A stretch of 30,728 nucleotides of DNA from a virus, in the IMG/VR virus record IMGVR_UViG_3300027985_001266, positions 1-30,728 of that record; one strand, written 5' to 3'. Below are positions 1 to 8,449 of this stretch, piece by piece. The first letter of the stretch is position 1. Each line of letters opens with the position of its first letter. Below the pieces are notes generated by a model. That model was not told the origin of the DNA, searched no databases, and saw only the letters and a list, made by a program, of their open reading frames with translations. The translations under genes were made by a program, and so were the position numbers.

Positions 1-20
1 CCGTAGGTAAATTTGGTCAT
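1..20 (-). CDS. start of a further tail gene, cut by the window edge
   Basis: An ATG at position 20 on the minus strand lies four bases after the TAA of the Dit-like gene and opens a frame reading MTKFTY before the window ends. The close spacing continues the tail operon. Only six codons are visible, so no function can be given. Confidence 0.45.
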
Positions 21-23
21 GGT

Positions 24-461
24 TTAAACCGTCGTCCACTGGTTCGCCGAATCGTCCACGAAAACATCCCCGGAATCATCCATCCAGGCATCGACCGACG
101 CGCTGAGGACCAGGCGAAATCGCACGCTGAACCGGTCCGGCGTGATTTCGGTGATGCCGGACAGCACGTTGTCGGCAAACCGGACTTCATTGCCATTGCC
201 GAGCGCGTCCCAATAGATGAACGCATTGGCCATGCCGTCGGCGATGGAGGCGAACCAGGTCAGCAGCGCGTCCTTGTCGTCAACGTGCATCCTCGGCCAT
301 TCCAGCGCGAAAACCGTTTCGGTCAGCCGACTGGCATCGACCAGCCGACGCGCGCCGGAGGTCATGCCTTCGGCCTGATAGCGAACGGCTTCGTATTGCG
401 GCCGCAGGGGCGGACTGCTGAACGTCAGGGTGTTGGCCCCGAGCACAAAACTTGCGCTCAT
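24..461 (-). CDS. distal-tail (Dit-like) minor tail protein
   Basis: This 145-residue protein lies two genes after the tape measure, where siphophages encode distal tail and tip proteins. Its N-terminus (LTFSSPPLRPQYEAV) and central part, with an aromatic WPRMHVDDKDALLTWF stretch, recall small beta-rich distal tail proteins in which a helix with a DKDALL-like motif follows the first strands. Its start ATG overlaps the stop of the upstream 59-residue gene as ATGA, so the two are probably translationally coupled. The Dit-like role is inferred from position and general sequence pattern; another minor tail protein is possible. Confidence 0.5.
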   Translation of the reverse strand: MSASFVLGANTLTFSSPPLRPQYEAVRYQAEGMTSGARRLVDASRLTETVFALEWPRMHVDDKDALLTWFASIADGMANAFIYWDALGNGNEVRFADNVLSGITEITPDRFSVRFRLVLSASVDAWMDDSGDVFVDDSANQWTTV

Positions 462-637
462 TGCCGCCTGAAATCATGACACGAGGCGATCAAAATCCCG
501 TCGCCGGGGCCGGACAGATGCTCCGGTGCCGTATTCAGCCGGACAACGACATCGGTCAGGCCCTTGATAATGTCCGGACGGTCCGGGCAAGGGTCTTTAT
601 GAACACACAGCGAACACCGGCAATCAATGGTCCACAT
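458..637 (-). CDS. 59-residue Cys-rich protein after the tape measure
   Basis: A short gene begins with ATG at 637, nine bases after the tape measure stop, behind a good TAGGAG ribosome site. It ends in an ATGA overlap with the Dit-like gene. The product starts MWTIDCRCSLCVHKDPC and has cysteines at residues 6, 8, 11, 17 and 53. The first four are close enough to bind a metal ion such as zinc, but no known fold is recognised. Position suggests a tail tip or tail assembly role. I do not recognise a family. Confidence 0.65.
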   Translation of the reverse strand: MWTIDCRCSLCVHKDPCPDRPDIIKGLTDVVVRLNTAPEHLSGPGDGILIASCHDFRRQ

Positions 638-646
638 GGTTTGCTC

Positions 647-2830
647 CTATTTACGGTAACGCGCGGCTATGGCGCGTAATTCCGGCTCGATCATTCGGGC
701 CAACTCGCGGGCGGTCTGGTTCGGCTCGGTGCTGGCTCCTTGCATGGTGATGTTGATTTGTGGCGAGATCGACACGTTGCCCCGAGATGCCGCCGCCGTG
801 TCATCCCGATTTTTTACGGTTTCGCCGCGATGGAGCATGTAGAGACCGGTTTTAGGGACGTACTTAATGCCAGTATCTCCACGACCTTGGGTAAACCAAG
901 GATCAGTGGATGCAAGAGTTCCATCGGCCCAATAAGTGTTCGTCCCCATGGTGTAATAATCGCCGTAATTTCTATATCCGGACGCCGCGAGAACTTGCGC
1001 CAGACTCGACATGTTACTGATATTGAGGTTGATATCGACATCAACTACCTTGGGTAGATTGCGTAAAATGTTATCCAGTTCCGAGACGCGATTGGCATAA
1101 GCGTTGAGCCGATTTTCAGCCTCGATCATCTGTTCGGCCATGGTTACAGCGGCGGTTTCTCGTTTTGCCGTTTCCTCATCGATTAAATCAACTGTTTTCC
1201 TCTGAAGTCTCTCAATGGCCTCCGCCGCATCGGCTTGCGCCTCATATCCCGAAATGACCTCTTGGCCATCGACAACGACGGCCTTGTTATACGCCTCATA
1301 TTTCTTGGCCAGCTCGGCATAACGTTTGGCCTTTTCGTTTGGATCGGCCCAAGTTCCGTCTATCTTCTTTTCTTCTTCAAGAAATTTATCGTGTGCCTTT
1401 AAATACTTATCGTATTCCGTTTCAGGAATATCCGATACGATACTGGCTTGGTTTTTCTTCTGAAGCTCATCAAACGCGGCGCCAACCTCTTTCTTTGTGT
1501 CGATCAGCACATTAAGTTCATTGACGGTCCTTTCGTAATCACTCTTCAATGAAGCTAAATGTTTCCTTTCAAGCTCTTCCTGGTTTTTTATACGGCTTTT
1601 TTCAATATCGATAATATCCTTTGCCGCATTATTAAAAAGCTTGACCTTTTCTTTCATTACTCGCTTTTCCGCCTCAACTCTGGCTTCTGCTTCTTTCTGT
1701 GCGGCCTCGGCAGCTTTTCTCTTGGCCAGTTCAACCCCACCTTCGGAAGCCAGTTTGTCAAAATTTGTTTTTTGCAGTTGCTCTAATCGTTGTGAAGCGG
1801 TTTCTGCTCCAGTAAAAGCCCATTCCCAAAACGATATTTGACCTGATTTGTAGGCATCAAACCAGCTTACAGTTGTGCTCATTTCTTTGGCCAATCGAGA
1901 TAGCGGCCCAGACAAAAGCAATCCGATCGATTTGCCGATATTATCCACCGCCGCAGAAAACTGCGCTAAGCGATCAGAATCGCTTTCCGCCTGATTTCCA
2001 GTGCGAGAGATCAGGTCGGCACCCTTGGCTAATACATCGTTTAATATGGATTGCTGTTTTTCTTCGGCGGTCAAGGCTTCGACTGTAGTGTTGTGGGCTG
2101 CCGCAAACTTTTTATAGGCCTCTTCGGCCTTGACGATAATTCCGAGATTGTTGAGTAACTCGGCTGATCCCTTGGCCACGCCCTCGACCAGATCGTTAAA
2201 GGCTTTTCCCGTGGTTTCTCCGGTGATTTTGGCTGATGCTCTGGCCATTTCCATGAGTTTTGGGAGATATTCGGCCTGTACTCCCAAAACCATAGCCTTT
2301 CCGGCCTGTTCAACGGTTTGCTGGACAGATATGGTTTGTCCGCTGATCTTTTGTAGATCGGCAATAATCTTATCGGCGGACAAGCCATAACTTGCAGAGA
2401 GATTGGCAAAAGAAGTTGCTTGTTGCTGAAAAGCCGCCCCTTCGGTGGCCAAAGAAACACCCTTGGATATTGTCTTCCAGGCCGTAGCTATGGATACGCC
2501 GACGGCAAGCCAATTAGCCTTGAACTTAGCCAGCAGGCTTTCTCTTTTGCCGAACTGTTCACTATCGATTGCTACCAGCCTATCGGCAAGGGCTTTTTCG
2601 GCACGTTGAATTTCACCGGCTGTGGTGTTACTGGCGGATTTGATACTCTCATAGGCCGATTGCGCGGCCTGGCGCTTTTTCTCAAACGCCAGTGAAGATT
2701 TTGAGCCAAGCGCCACGAAATCTTTTTCAATCTGACCGGCGGTTTCTCTCCCGGTTTTTTGCAGGGCCTCAAGCTCTTCCCTAGCCTTCCTCGTATCCCC
2801 GCCGATAATCAGCTTGATGTCCTTGGCCAC
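647..2830 (-). CDS. tail tape measure protein
   Basis: The 727-residue product is largely helical. An N-terminal coiled coil fills roughly residues 10-105. A hydrophobic segment follows near 108-130 (WLAVGVSIATAWKTISKG), then a glycine-rich hydrophobic patch (SIGLLLSGPLSRLAKEM) near 310 and a long charged coiled coil near 360-420. The C-terminal beta-type tail includes NVSISPQINITMQG. This order is typical of tape measure proteins, which fill the tail lumen, set tail length and take part in DNA entry. The start is GTG at 2830 with GAGAGGA upstream, and it overlaps the end of the frameshifted chaperone by 50 bases, as in lambda-like tail operons. It is short for the family, suggesting a tail of roughly 100 nm by the usual rule of about 0.15 nm per residue. 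Confidence 0.92.
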   Translation of the reverse strand: MAKDIKLIIGGDTRKAREELEALQKTGRETAGQIEKDFVALGSKSSLAFEKKRQAAQSAYESIKSASNTTAGEIQRAEKALADRLVAIDSEQFGKRESLLAKFKANWLAVGVSIATAWKTISKGVSLATEGAAFQQQATSFANLSASYGLSADKIIADLQKISGQTISVQQTVEQAGKAMVLGVQAEYLPKLMEMARASAKITGETTGKAFNDLVEGVAKGSAELLNNLGIIVKAEEAYKKFAAAHNTTVEALTAEEKQQSILNDVLAKGADLISRTGNQAESDSDRLAQFSAAVDNIGKSIGLLLSGPLSRLAKEMSTTVSWFDAYKSGQISFWEWAFTGAETASQRLEQLQKTNFDKLASEGGVELAKRKAAEAAQKEAEARVEAEKRVMKEKVKLFNNAAKDIIDIEKSRIKNQEELERKHLASLKSDYERTVNELNVLIDTKKEVGAAFDELQKKNQASIVSDIPETEYDKYLKAHDKFLEEEKKIDGTWADPNEKAKRYAELAKKYEAYNKAVVVDGQEVISGYEAQADAAEAIERLQRKTVDLIDEETAKRETAAVTMAEQMIEAENRLNAYANRVSELDNILRNLPKVVDVDINLNISNMSSLAQVLAASGYRNYGDYYTMGTNTYWADGTLASTDPWFTQGRGDTGIKYVPKTGLYMLHRGETVKNRDDTAAASRGNVSISPQINITMQGASTEPNQTARELARMIEPELRAIAARYRK

Positions 2831-3116
2831 GCTCGCGGTCCTCTCTTAGATGTTCTTCAATCGTTGCCAGTATTTCCAATTCATCCCGGTCGACTTCCAT
2901 CATTTTGCAGATCGTTCCAGGGTCGACCAATCCATGTAAACGAACCAACATGGATCGGATCTCCAGCAACCTACGGTTTTTCTTGTCCAGCTCCGGAAGC
3001 AAACAACCAATAGCGGTTTGGCAATCCGGAATGACGCCATCCACCTCCAGCGCCTCGGCACAAGCTTCGCAGCTTATGCCGGGGTAGTCTGCTCTCGCGC
3101 CGAGGTGGTCGAGGAG
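2781..3116 (-). CDS. tail assembly chaperone, -1 frameshift extension (GT-like T part)
   Basis: This frame has no convincing own ribosome site. It stays open without a stop from the slippery site at 3116-3122 to 2781. Ribosomes that slip back one base on A_AAA_AAC would read LLDHLGARADYPGISCEAC and onward, giving a fusion of about 244 residues (133 counted from the upstream GTG, or 125 from the preferred ATG, plus 111 new residues). A GTG at 3044 could be mis-called as an independent start. The extension carries CEAC and further cysteines, then a charged helix. In lambda the equivalent GT protein binds both tape measure and tube subunits during tail assembly; the location immediately before the tape measure fits exactly. 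Confidence 0.8.
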   Translation of the reverse strand, partial: LLDHLGARADYPGISCEACAEALEVDGVIPDCQTAIGCLLPELDKKNRRLLEIRSMLVRLHGLVDPGTICKMMEVDRDELEILATIEEHLREDRERGQGHQADYRRGYEEG

Positions 3117-3490
3117 TTTTTTTCCAGTTCGGCCCGTTCCATTTCGACCATTTTTTCCAGGCTCAAGGGCGCGTCCATCACCAGCAAACGAAACTCGGTG
3201 CAGTCTCGCATGAGAAAATCAATATTATCCGCTGAGCAGGGGAAAGGCTGATCTCCGTCAACCAGCCCACGCCAATCCTCAACCACGGCCAGAGCCAATT
3301 CCGACCGGAATTTTTCGTCATTGAGCTTTTTGATTTTCTGATGTGTCTTGGGATCAAAGCTGGTTTCCGTGCATCGCTCCTGAAGTGCCTCAAAGCCACT
3401 TTGGGGTAAATACCGGCAAAGCACATCAACACCATCAAAAAGCGGCAACCAGACTTTAAGGGTTTTGTTTTTTATTTTTGATATATCCAT
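3074..3490 (-). CDS. tail assembly chaperone (lambda G-like)
   Basis: The protein lies between tail tube genes and the tape measure, the standard place for the tail assembly chaperone. I choose ATG at 3490 (MDISKIKNKTLKVWLPLFDG), preceded by GAGGA, giving 138 residues. The longer frame beginning with GTG at 3514 would start inside a palindromic repeat and is unlikely. The middle holds acidic and helical segments (DQPFPCSADNIDFLMRDC), and the end holds ELEKNSSTT, whose codons contain the slippery heptamer. The in-frame product stops at 3074; a minority of ribosomes should continue in the -1 frame to 2781. Chaperone identity rests on position plus the frameshift, which is a stronger marker than sequence in this family. 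Confidence 0.82.
   Translation of the reverse strand: MDISKIKNKTLKVWLPLFDGVDVLCRYLPQSGFEALQERCTETSFDPKTHQKIKKLNDEKFRSELALAVVEDWRGLVDGDQPFPCSADNIDFLMRDCTEFRLLVMDAPLSLEKMVEMERAELEKNSSTTSAREQTTPA
3116..3122 (-). promoter_or_regulatory. programmed -1 frameshift slippery site A_AAA_AAC
   Basis: On the minus strand the codons are GAA AAA AAC TCC, so the heptamer A AAA AAC is in the correct phase for canonical simultaneous -1 slippage. The -1 frame then runs open to the stop at 2781, while the zero frame stops at 3074. I did not evaluate a downstream stimulatory structure. Confidence 0.85.
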
Positions 3491-3499
3491 AAAATCCTC

Positions 3500-3514
3500 G
3501 TGCGCAAAGCGCAC
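3500..3514. repeat. palindrome GTGCGC-AAA-GCGCAC upstream of the tail chaperone
   Basis: A perfect six-base-pair inverted repeat with a three-base loop lies just before the chaperone start. A second copy, at 17321-17335, has the form GTACGC-AAA-GCGTAC, in which the third pair has changed on both arms. The compensatory change suggests a structure that is maintained. Function is unknown. Confidence 0.6.
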
Positions 3515-3522
3515 ACTATGAC

Positions 3523-3543
3523 GGGCGGCCGCAAGGGCCGCCC
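3523..3543. repeat. GC-rich hairpin GGGCGGCC-N5-GGCCGCCC
   Basis: An eight-base-pair perfect stem with a five-base loop (GCAAG) occupies the gap between the 80-residue protein and the tail chaperone. There is no adjoining T-run, so it is not a standard intrinsic terminator. Together with the palindrome beside it, it forms a compact repeat-like block of about 50 bases; similar GGGGCG hairpins occur at 28706-28734 and 28800-28819. Confidence 0.6.
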
Positions 3544-3552
3544 CTACGAAAG

Positions 3553-3795
3553 CTATTCGGCCTTGGTGAAATCTAGATAATATTCGTCACCGACCTTGAA
3601 TTTACCGAATAGGTCTGGATTATTGATACACATAGAAAGGTCAGCGGTAGGCGTCCAGAGAGCAAACGTATTATTCTCATCGCTCCCATCTTCCGGATAT
3701 CCTTCGTTTTTACATACCGCCGATAAATCCAGGTTTTCACACCCGTCGAACTGCTCAACCCGTTTAATTCTCAGTTTCGCTCTCATGATTGGCAT
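3553..3795 (-). CDS. 80-residue tail-module protein of unknown function
   Basis: The gene has an excellent ribosome site (AAAGGAG, then ATG at 3795). It encodes a soluble protein beginning MPIMRAKLRIKRVEQFDGCE, with NEGYPEDGSDENNTFALWTP in the middle and a C-terminal GDEYYLDF. Small proteins of this pattern accompany siphophage tail tube genes, but no function is established that I know of. It lies between the tube protein and the assembly chaperone, so a minor tail or assembly role is plausible. Confidence 0.75.
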   Translation of the reverse strand: MPIMRAKLRIKRVEQFDGCENLDLSAVCKNEGYPEDGSDENNTFALWTPTADLSMCINNPDLFGKFKVGDEYYLDFTKAE

Positions 3796-3821
3796 GACTT
3801 ACTCCTTTAAATTATTATTTT

Positions 3822-4880
3822 TTACGCCAACGGATCATCCGCGTTCTGGTTGGTCCCGGAAATGCGGAACGCTTTGGTGATACCGGTCATGCCGGACGGG
3901 GCGGTATTGGCCGCGTGGCAAATGAATTCGACCGGTTCGCTGATATTCCCGGCGGCGTCCACGACGTCGACCGATTTCATTTGTAAATTTGGGAATTCCA
4001 GCTTGAACAGCCGGGGAATCGCGCCTTCGATAATCGGCCCGGTGAAAGTGATGTCCGCTTTTTTGCGGGCGTCATTGCCCAAGTCGACCAGGCGAGTCTT
4101 GCCGGTGTGATAGGGAAATCCGAATTTAAGCGTTATTTCCGGCATGCCGTCGTTGCAGGGCTCATCGATGATGTCCTGCGGACTGTCGCCGCCCGTGGTC
4201 AGCAGACCACTTGCCAGCTGGGCCAGCTTACGGGTTGCGGTCAGCTCGAAACTGTTGGGATAAATCGTATCCCCGGCCGCCAAAGCAATGTCCGATTGGG
4301 TGTTCATCCGGCATACGCCCTGGGAGAACTGGATACGGTTGGCCGTCTCCGGGATCGTGACCGAGGCGAACGTGGTCGAGTCGTTGACGTCGTCATAGGC
4401 CGAATGGCTTCCGATGCCGCCGAACACCAGCTGCAAGGGTTTGCCGCGCTCGCCCTTGATGGTCAGTGACAGAGCCTTGACGCTGGGGATCTCCTCGACA
4501 TAGTTTTTCCAATTTCGGACGAACGTGAAAAACAGCCCGTCCAGGTTTTCGGCCAGATCGTAGATATAGTCATAGCTGGCCGCTCCGCCGCTGTGCAGAG
4601 TCGGAGTTCCGGCCGTCCCGCAGAACATCGCCAGAAACAGATCGAGGCCGTCATAACGGAGATATCCGGGGAAATCCCCGGTGACACTGACCTGCCCAGG
4701 CGTGCCGTCCGCCGAGAAAAACAGCCCTTGGCTGTCGTCAATATCTACCGGAGCGCTCCGCCGGATGCCGGTCGGCAGCAACAGCAACCCATCGCCCGCC
4801 CCGGCCTGAACCGCCGTGCCCCAAACCGATCCTTTTTTGATGGCGTATTTCATCTCTACGCCGGCTACACCTACGCTCAT
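3822..4880 (-). CDS. major tail tube protein
   Basis: The 352-residue product starts at ATG 4880 with a strong GGAGGTCAATC leader. It is rich in beta-strand, Gly, Thr and Asp segments, as expected for a tube subunit. It has a conserved-looking early region (GSVWGTAVQAGAGDGLLLLP) and ends with FICHAANTAPSGMTGITKAF. It precedes the assembly chaperone and tape measure in transcription order, the usual siphophage arrangement. Its length is above the commonest tube proteins, so an inserted surface domain may be present. Identity is from composition and synteny rather than a sharp motif. Confidence 0.75.
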   Translation of the reverse strand: MSVGVAGVEMKYAIKKGSVWGTAVQAGAGDGLLLLPTGIRRSAPVDIDDSQGLFFSADGTPGQVSVTGDFPGYLRYDGLDLFLAMFCGTAGTPTLHSGGAASYDYIYDLAENLDGLFFTFVRNWKNYVEEIPSVKALSLTIKGERGKPLQLVFGGIGSHSAYDDVNDSTTFASVTIPETANRIQFSQGVCRMNTQSDIALAAGDTIYPNSFELTATRKLAQLASGLLTTGGDSPQDIIDEPCNDGMPEITLKFGFPYHTGKTRLVDLGNDARKKADITFTGPIIEGAIPRLFKLEFPNLQMKSVDVVDAAGNISEPVEFICHAANTAPSGMTGITKAFRISGTNQNADDPLA

Positions 4881-4895
4881 GATTGACCTCCGCTG

Positions 4896-7556
4896 TTACG
4901 ATCCGGAATAAACCTGGAGATACCCTAGAGAAGTTCCGGAAGCGTCAAAAATCTGAATTTTCTTTGTTGCCGTGGTGGCTGTCACATCGCCATCCTCGGA
5001 GTTACCTACACCGAGGGCATTATTGAATAACGTTTTGCCTGCACTATCGAATGTGATTGTTTGCAGCGTTGAGGCCCCCGAATCAAAGGTCATCGTGATC
5101 GGCGAGCCGTCCCCAACGGTTATGGCCGATTTTGCCAGGACCGGATCAGGGGTGACCCGGTTCCAGCTGGTTCCATCAAAAGAAAAAGCTTCGGTCGTTC
5201 CGGGGAGAATTTCCGTCGACGTGGATGAAAACGTCATCGTATAGGTGGAACTCGTATTGAAGATCGTAACCGTGTAGCCTGTTTGCAGACTGGTGGTCGA
5301 ATGCGTCAGGGCGATATCGGCGGTCGGATCAATAAACAAAACCTTGCCGAGCGCCGAGGTGAGATTGGTCCCAACTCCGTAGGTCAAAACCGAACCGGAT
5401 ACCGTGATTTCTCCCACATACCGCCAGGTTCCAGGAGTTCCCCCGGAGATACAGACGGCTCCGGCATAACCACCCGTGGCCGGATAATAAAAATAGATCA
5501 GGTCGCCCTGCTGCCATGTTCCGGCCGTCGGGATCCCGCTCCCGTAGACGATTCTCCGCATGGCCTGATTGTTCATTGCGCCCGCGGAGGTGTCGAACAT
5601 GCCATTGGTCCACGCGCCCGTATAAACCCCGGCTAGGTAATAACACTCTGTCGTCAACGACAGCGCTCGGTTCGTCGCGGTCGATGTGCCAACCAGGGTG
5701 AAATCGTTGTTAACGACGTAATCTTTGCTTGTGGCGAGATATGCGCCAAGGGCCTGCATGTCGGCATCAACGGCGATGGTGACTTTATTGTTCGCCAATA
5801 CCCCAGGAGCCGTTGAATGAAAGCCGCGCAAGGTCGAAACACCGGCGTCAGCACTGTAATTGATCTTCAGATAATTGTTTTCTGCGATGTAACTCGTATT
5901 TAAAAAGGTGACGCATGAAAACAGCGAGTATCCTTCGCTATATAACGGCGTCGCCTCGATTTTGTTATCCATAAAATTGACTGCCGTAAATCCGTTAAAC
6001 GACAGGCCGTTATCCCCGACAGAGGTTGCAGACTGAATGAACGCCTCTATGTCGTTATGGTAAAAATCAAGAGTGACGCTGGCTTGTTTTGTTGTCTGGT
6101 TGAGATAGGTAATATATTTTGCCTGAAGATTAGTAAATTTTTCATTATAAATCTTCGTGTCGCAGGTGAGCATATAGACGGTCGTCGCCAGTGACTGGAT
6201 GTCTATATATTTATTATCGTGAATTCTGTGGTCCTTGCCCTCGGTACCGCCGTCAGAACTGTTTCCGATATTGCCGACATCCGCCAACTGTCCGGATTGG
6301 CTGCCTGCGTTGATAAACTCATTGTCGTGAATATTCCACTTGTCGGCAAAACAGCCGATCGTGTAGGAAACAGGTGTGGTATTTCCAATAAATCTATTGT
6401 GCGAAACCTCAATATTGCGGACGATTTCGTGACCGGTCACGTATATTTCGTGGCCAAACACCGTTTCAATCCAGGTCCCCCCGACAAAATAGTAATACAG
6501 GTTCCCGTCCTCAACCGTTGAATTGATCAAACGGCTGTTGACATCAGGATCACCGTCCCGATTCATCTTAAAAACGACACATCTTGACCCGCCCGACACA
6601 TAAAGGCGGTCGAATGTCGTATTTTTTGACATGAAACTGAACGCTCCATAGGACCTGTGACCCGTCAAGGAAGCGTTGCTGATGTGAATATTTAACGAAT
6701 TGCGAATTTCCAGCGCGTTTCCATTTGACGATGTGATGACATAATTATCAAGCGTGCTGTCCCTGCAATAAACAAAACCTACCCCAAGATTACCGCCGGT
6801 GCCCGTGTTCGGCATCATGACAACGGTAAGGTTTTTGATGGATACATTTCCGAGTTCGGCCCCGTAATGCCGTTCGGTCATCAGCGTGTTTAGCGATGTG
6901 TCGTCAAGGGTTGTCAGATCGGTCGTCACCGAAACGAGCGCGTACCGACTGTTGGTCTGGTTCTGGATGACCGAGAAATTGAAATCGATTTCTCGGTTCG
7001 GCTGCTGGTTAAACAGGGTTGCGCTGGTGACGTAGGTTTTTTTATATGCGGCCTTAAGGTTTGCCGGAGCGTTGAGCCACGCCTGCAAATTAGCGGTATC
7101 GTCCGTGGCGCCATCGCCGACCGCCCCGAAAAACTCCGGACTCAATACGTCATATGAGCGAATCCAGGCTCCGGAACCAGGAGCAGAGGAAACATAAATA
7201 CCGTGATAGGCGTCTGCGGAAACTTCCGCCGAATAATCTCCCGCAATCCAGACAAACGCACCGCCGCCACCGTCACCTGCCGTTGCGTATCCTTGCACAT
7301 AGACGGTTTGGTATTTCCCGGACGACAGCGTCTGCAGGGCCGCTATGTTGGAAACCGTAGCCTGGTATTTCTTCTGGCCGTCGATGTAGGTTTCGACGTC
7401 GGCCGGGGTGGCCGTTTTCCACCCGCTCTGATAGGCCGGGATCTTCTCGGTTCCGGACAGAGCGGATGCCGACGGGAAATCTTTAGGGTTTACGTTGGCT
7501 GCCTGTGCCGAAAATGAAACCAGCAACAGAGTTACGACAAAAAACGCTCGCCTCAT
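4896..7556 (-). CDS. tail spike with pectate-lyase-type beta-helix and N-terminal signal-like segment
   Basis: I start the gene at ATG 7556, which overlaps the previous stop as ATGA and gives 886 residues. The first 19 residues (MRRAFFVVTLLLVSFSAQA) form a near-perfect Sec signal peptide with an AQA-A cleavage site, unusual for a virion protein. Residues about 25-60 have the FPSASALSGTEKIPAYQSG pattern common at the N-terminus of phage fibres. Residues 143-154 read FGAVGDGATDDT, the classic entry to right-handed beta-helix spikes. Long Asn/Gly-rich turns (HDNEFINAGS, SHNRFIGNTT) then run to about residue 600. The C-terminal 200 residues are a beta-rich, fibre-tip-like region. Probable host-surface polysaccharide binding or cleavage; catalytic residues were not assigned. 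Confidence 0.85.
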   Translation of the reverse strand: MRRAFFVVTLLLVSFSAQAANVNPKDFPSASALSGTEKIPAYQSGWKTATPADVETYIDGQKKYQATVSNIAALQTLSSGKYQTVYVQGYATAGDGGGGAFVWIAGDYSAEVSADAYHGIYVSSAPGSGAWIRSYDVLSPEFFGAVGDGATDDTANLQAWLNAPANLKAAYKKTYVTSATLFNQQPNREIDFNFSVIQNQTNSRYALVSVTTDLTTLDDTSLNTLMTERHYGAELGNVSIKNLTVVMMPNTGTGGNLGVGFVYCRDSTLDNYVITSSNGNALEIRNSLNIHISNASLTGHRSYGAFSFMSKNTTFDRLYVSGGSRCVVFKMNRDGDPDVNSRLINSTVEDGNLYYYFVGGTWIETVFGHEIYVTGHEIVRNIEVSHNRFIGNTTPVSYTIGCFADKWNIHDNEFINAGSQSGQLADVGNIGNSSDGGTEGKDHRIHDNKYIDIQSLATTVYMLTCDTKIYNEKFTNLQAKYITYLNQTTKQASVTLDFYHNDIEAFIQSATSVGDNGLSFNGFTAVNFMDNKIEATPLYSEGYSLFSCVTFLNTSYIAENNYLKINYSADAGVSTLRGFHSTAPGVLANNKVTIAVDADMQALGAYLATSKDYVVNNDFTLVGTSTATNRALSLTTECYYLAGVYTGAWTNGMFDTSAGAMNNQAMRRIVYGSGIPTAGTWQQGDLIYFYYPATGGYAGAVCISGGTPGTWRYVGEITVSGSVLTYGVGTNLTSALGKVLFIDPTADIALTHSTTSLQTGYTVTIFNTSSTYTMTFSSTSTEILPGTTEAFSFDGTSWNRVTPDPVLAKSAITVGDGSPITMTFDSGASTLQTITFDSAGKTLFNNALGVGNSEDGDVTATTATKKIQIFDASGTSLGYLQVYSGS

Positions 7557-7921
7557 TGTGCCCTCGCATTGTACTTTTTGATCACCTGGATCGCATATTC
7601 GTGGCAGCATTCCGAATTCGCGCCCAAGACTGAATCGGTATAAACCCAGGTCACCTGGAGGTAAACTCGGAATATCTTCCCGGCATCGACCGGCGTGCTG
7701 ATGTCGGTATCGTCCGGCTCAAGTTCAATCGTCGCCGGGTTGGCTGCTGCGATGGCAACATTCTGCCGCTGGTTAACGACGGTTCCGTCTTCATCGACCA
7801 GAGAATAGGAAATTTCCGTTATCGCCGCCGGAGCGACAATCGAACTTTCGGCATCGGTCAGCGTCACCTCGATGCCGAAAGTTGAAAATTGCTCGAATTT
7901 ATTAGGTACAAGCTCGGCCAT
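7553..7921 (-). CDS. 122-residue beta-rich fibre-module protein
   Basis: This small protein opens MAELVPNKFEQFSTFGIEVT and alternates short strands with turns (SYSLVDEDGTVV, KIFRVYLQVTWVY), consistent with a single Ig-like beta-sandwich. It lies between two fibre genes and ends in an ATGA overlap with the spike. Small Ig-like proteins in this place often act as fibre connectors or accessory tip proteins. That role is inference; only the fold impression and neighbourhood support it. Confidence 0.7.
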   Translation of the reverse strand: MAELVPNKFEQFSTFGIEVTLTDAESSIVAPAAITEISYSLVDEDGTVVNQRQNVAIAAANPATIELEPDDTDISTPVDAGKIFRVYLQVTWVYTDSVLGANSECCHEYAIQVIKKYNARAQ

Positions 7922-7933
7922 AGGGAGTCCCCG

Positions 7934-8449
7934 CTAGCTCGACGATCCGTTGAGGGTATAGGTAAGATCCAGGGTTTCACCGTTGCTGAGCGATTTTGAC
8001 GAGGCAAACAATGCCGTCGAAAACAGCGTCCCCCCGCCGGCGGCATCGGCTTTCGTAGTGGCCGCCGATCCGCCGCCGACAATCCCAAGACCATAAATGG
8101 TGACCGAAGCGTTGGCGGTAATGGTGGCCGCCGTGGCGTTGGTGATGCTCTGCGAAGCCGCCGCGCCTTCGGCCCAGGCCTGCCGGGTCGATTCGCCGTA
8201 CTCGGTGGCCTCGGTGTTCCCCGGCGAGGCGTAGGTGTTGGTCGCGGAAACGGCGGTGTTGGTTTTCCAGGGCGCGACATACCAGTCAGAAATCTGCGTT
8301 CCGCCGTGCATGGAGGCATTCAGGGCATAGTTGATGCCCTCGTTGGTCACCAGGTTGTCGACAATTTCCTGCGATTTGATTTTACCGTCGATACCGCGAT
8401 GGGTTACGACCCATTGTCCATTGAGTTTCAATTTGTTGCTCATACTCAC
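7934..8449 (-). CDS. tail fibre-associated protein
   Basis: The 171-residue product begins MSMSNKLKLNGQWVVTHRGIDGKI and contains DNLVTNEGINYALNASMHGG. This layout recalls small phage fibre proteins that carry a VTxxGxxxLL-like segment followed by alanine/threonine-rich strands. The C-terminal half is Ala, Thr, Ser and Gly rich and ends in LDLTYTLNGSSS. The start overlaps the stop of the M14 fibre as ATGA. No enzyme motif is seen. It probably assembles with the neighbouring large fibres at the virion surface. Confidence 0.7.
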   Translation of the reverse strand: MSMSNKLKLNGQWVVTHRGIDGKIKSQEIVDNLVTNEGINYALNASMHGGTQISDWYVAPWKTNTAVSATNTYASPGNTEATEYGESTRQAWAEGAAASQSITNATAATITANASVTIYGLGIVGGGSAATTKADAAGGGTLFSTALFASSKSLSNGETLDLTYTLNGSSS

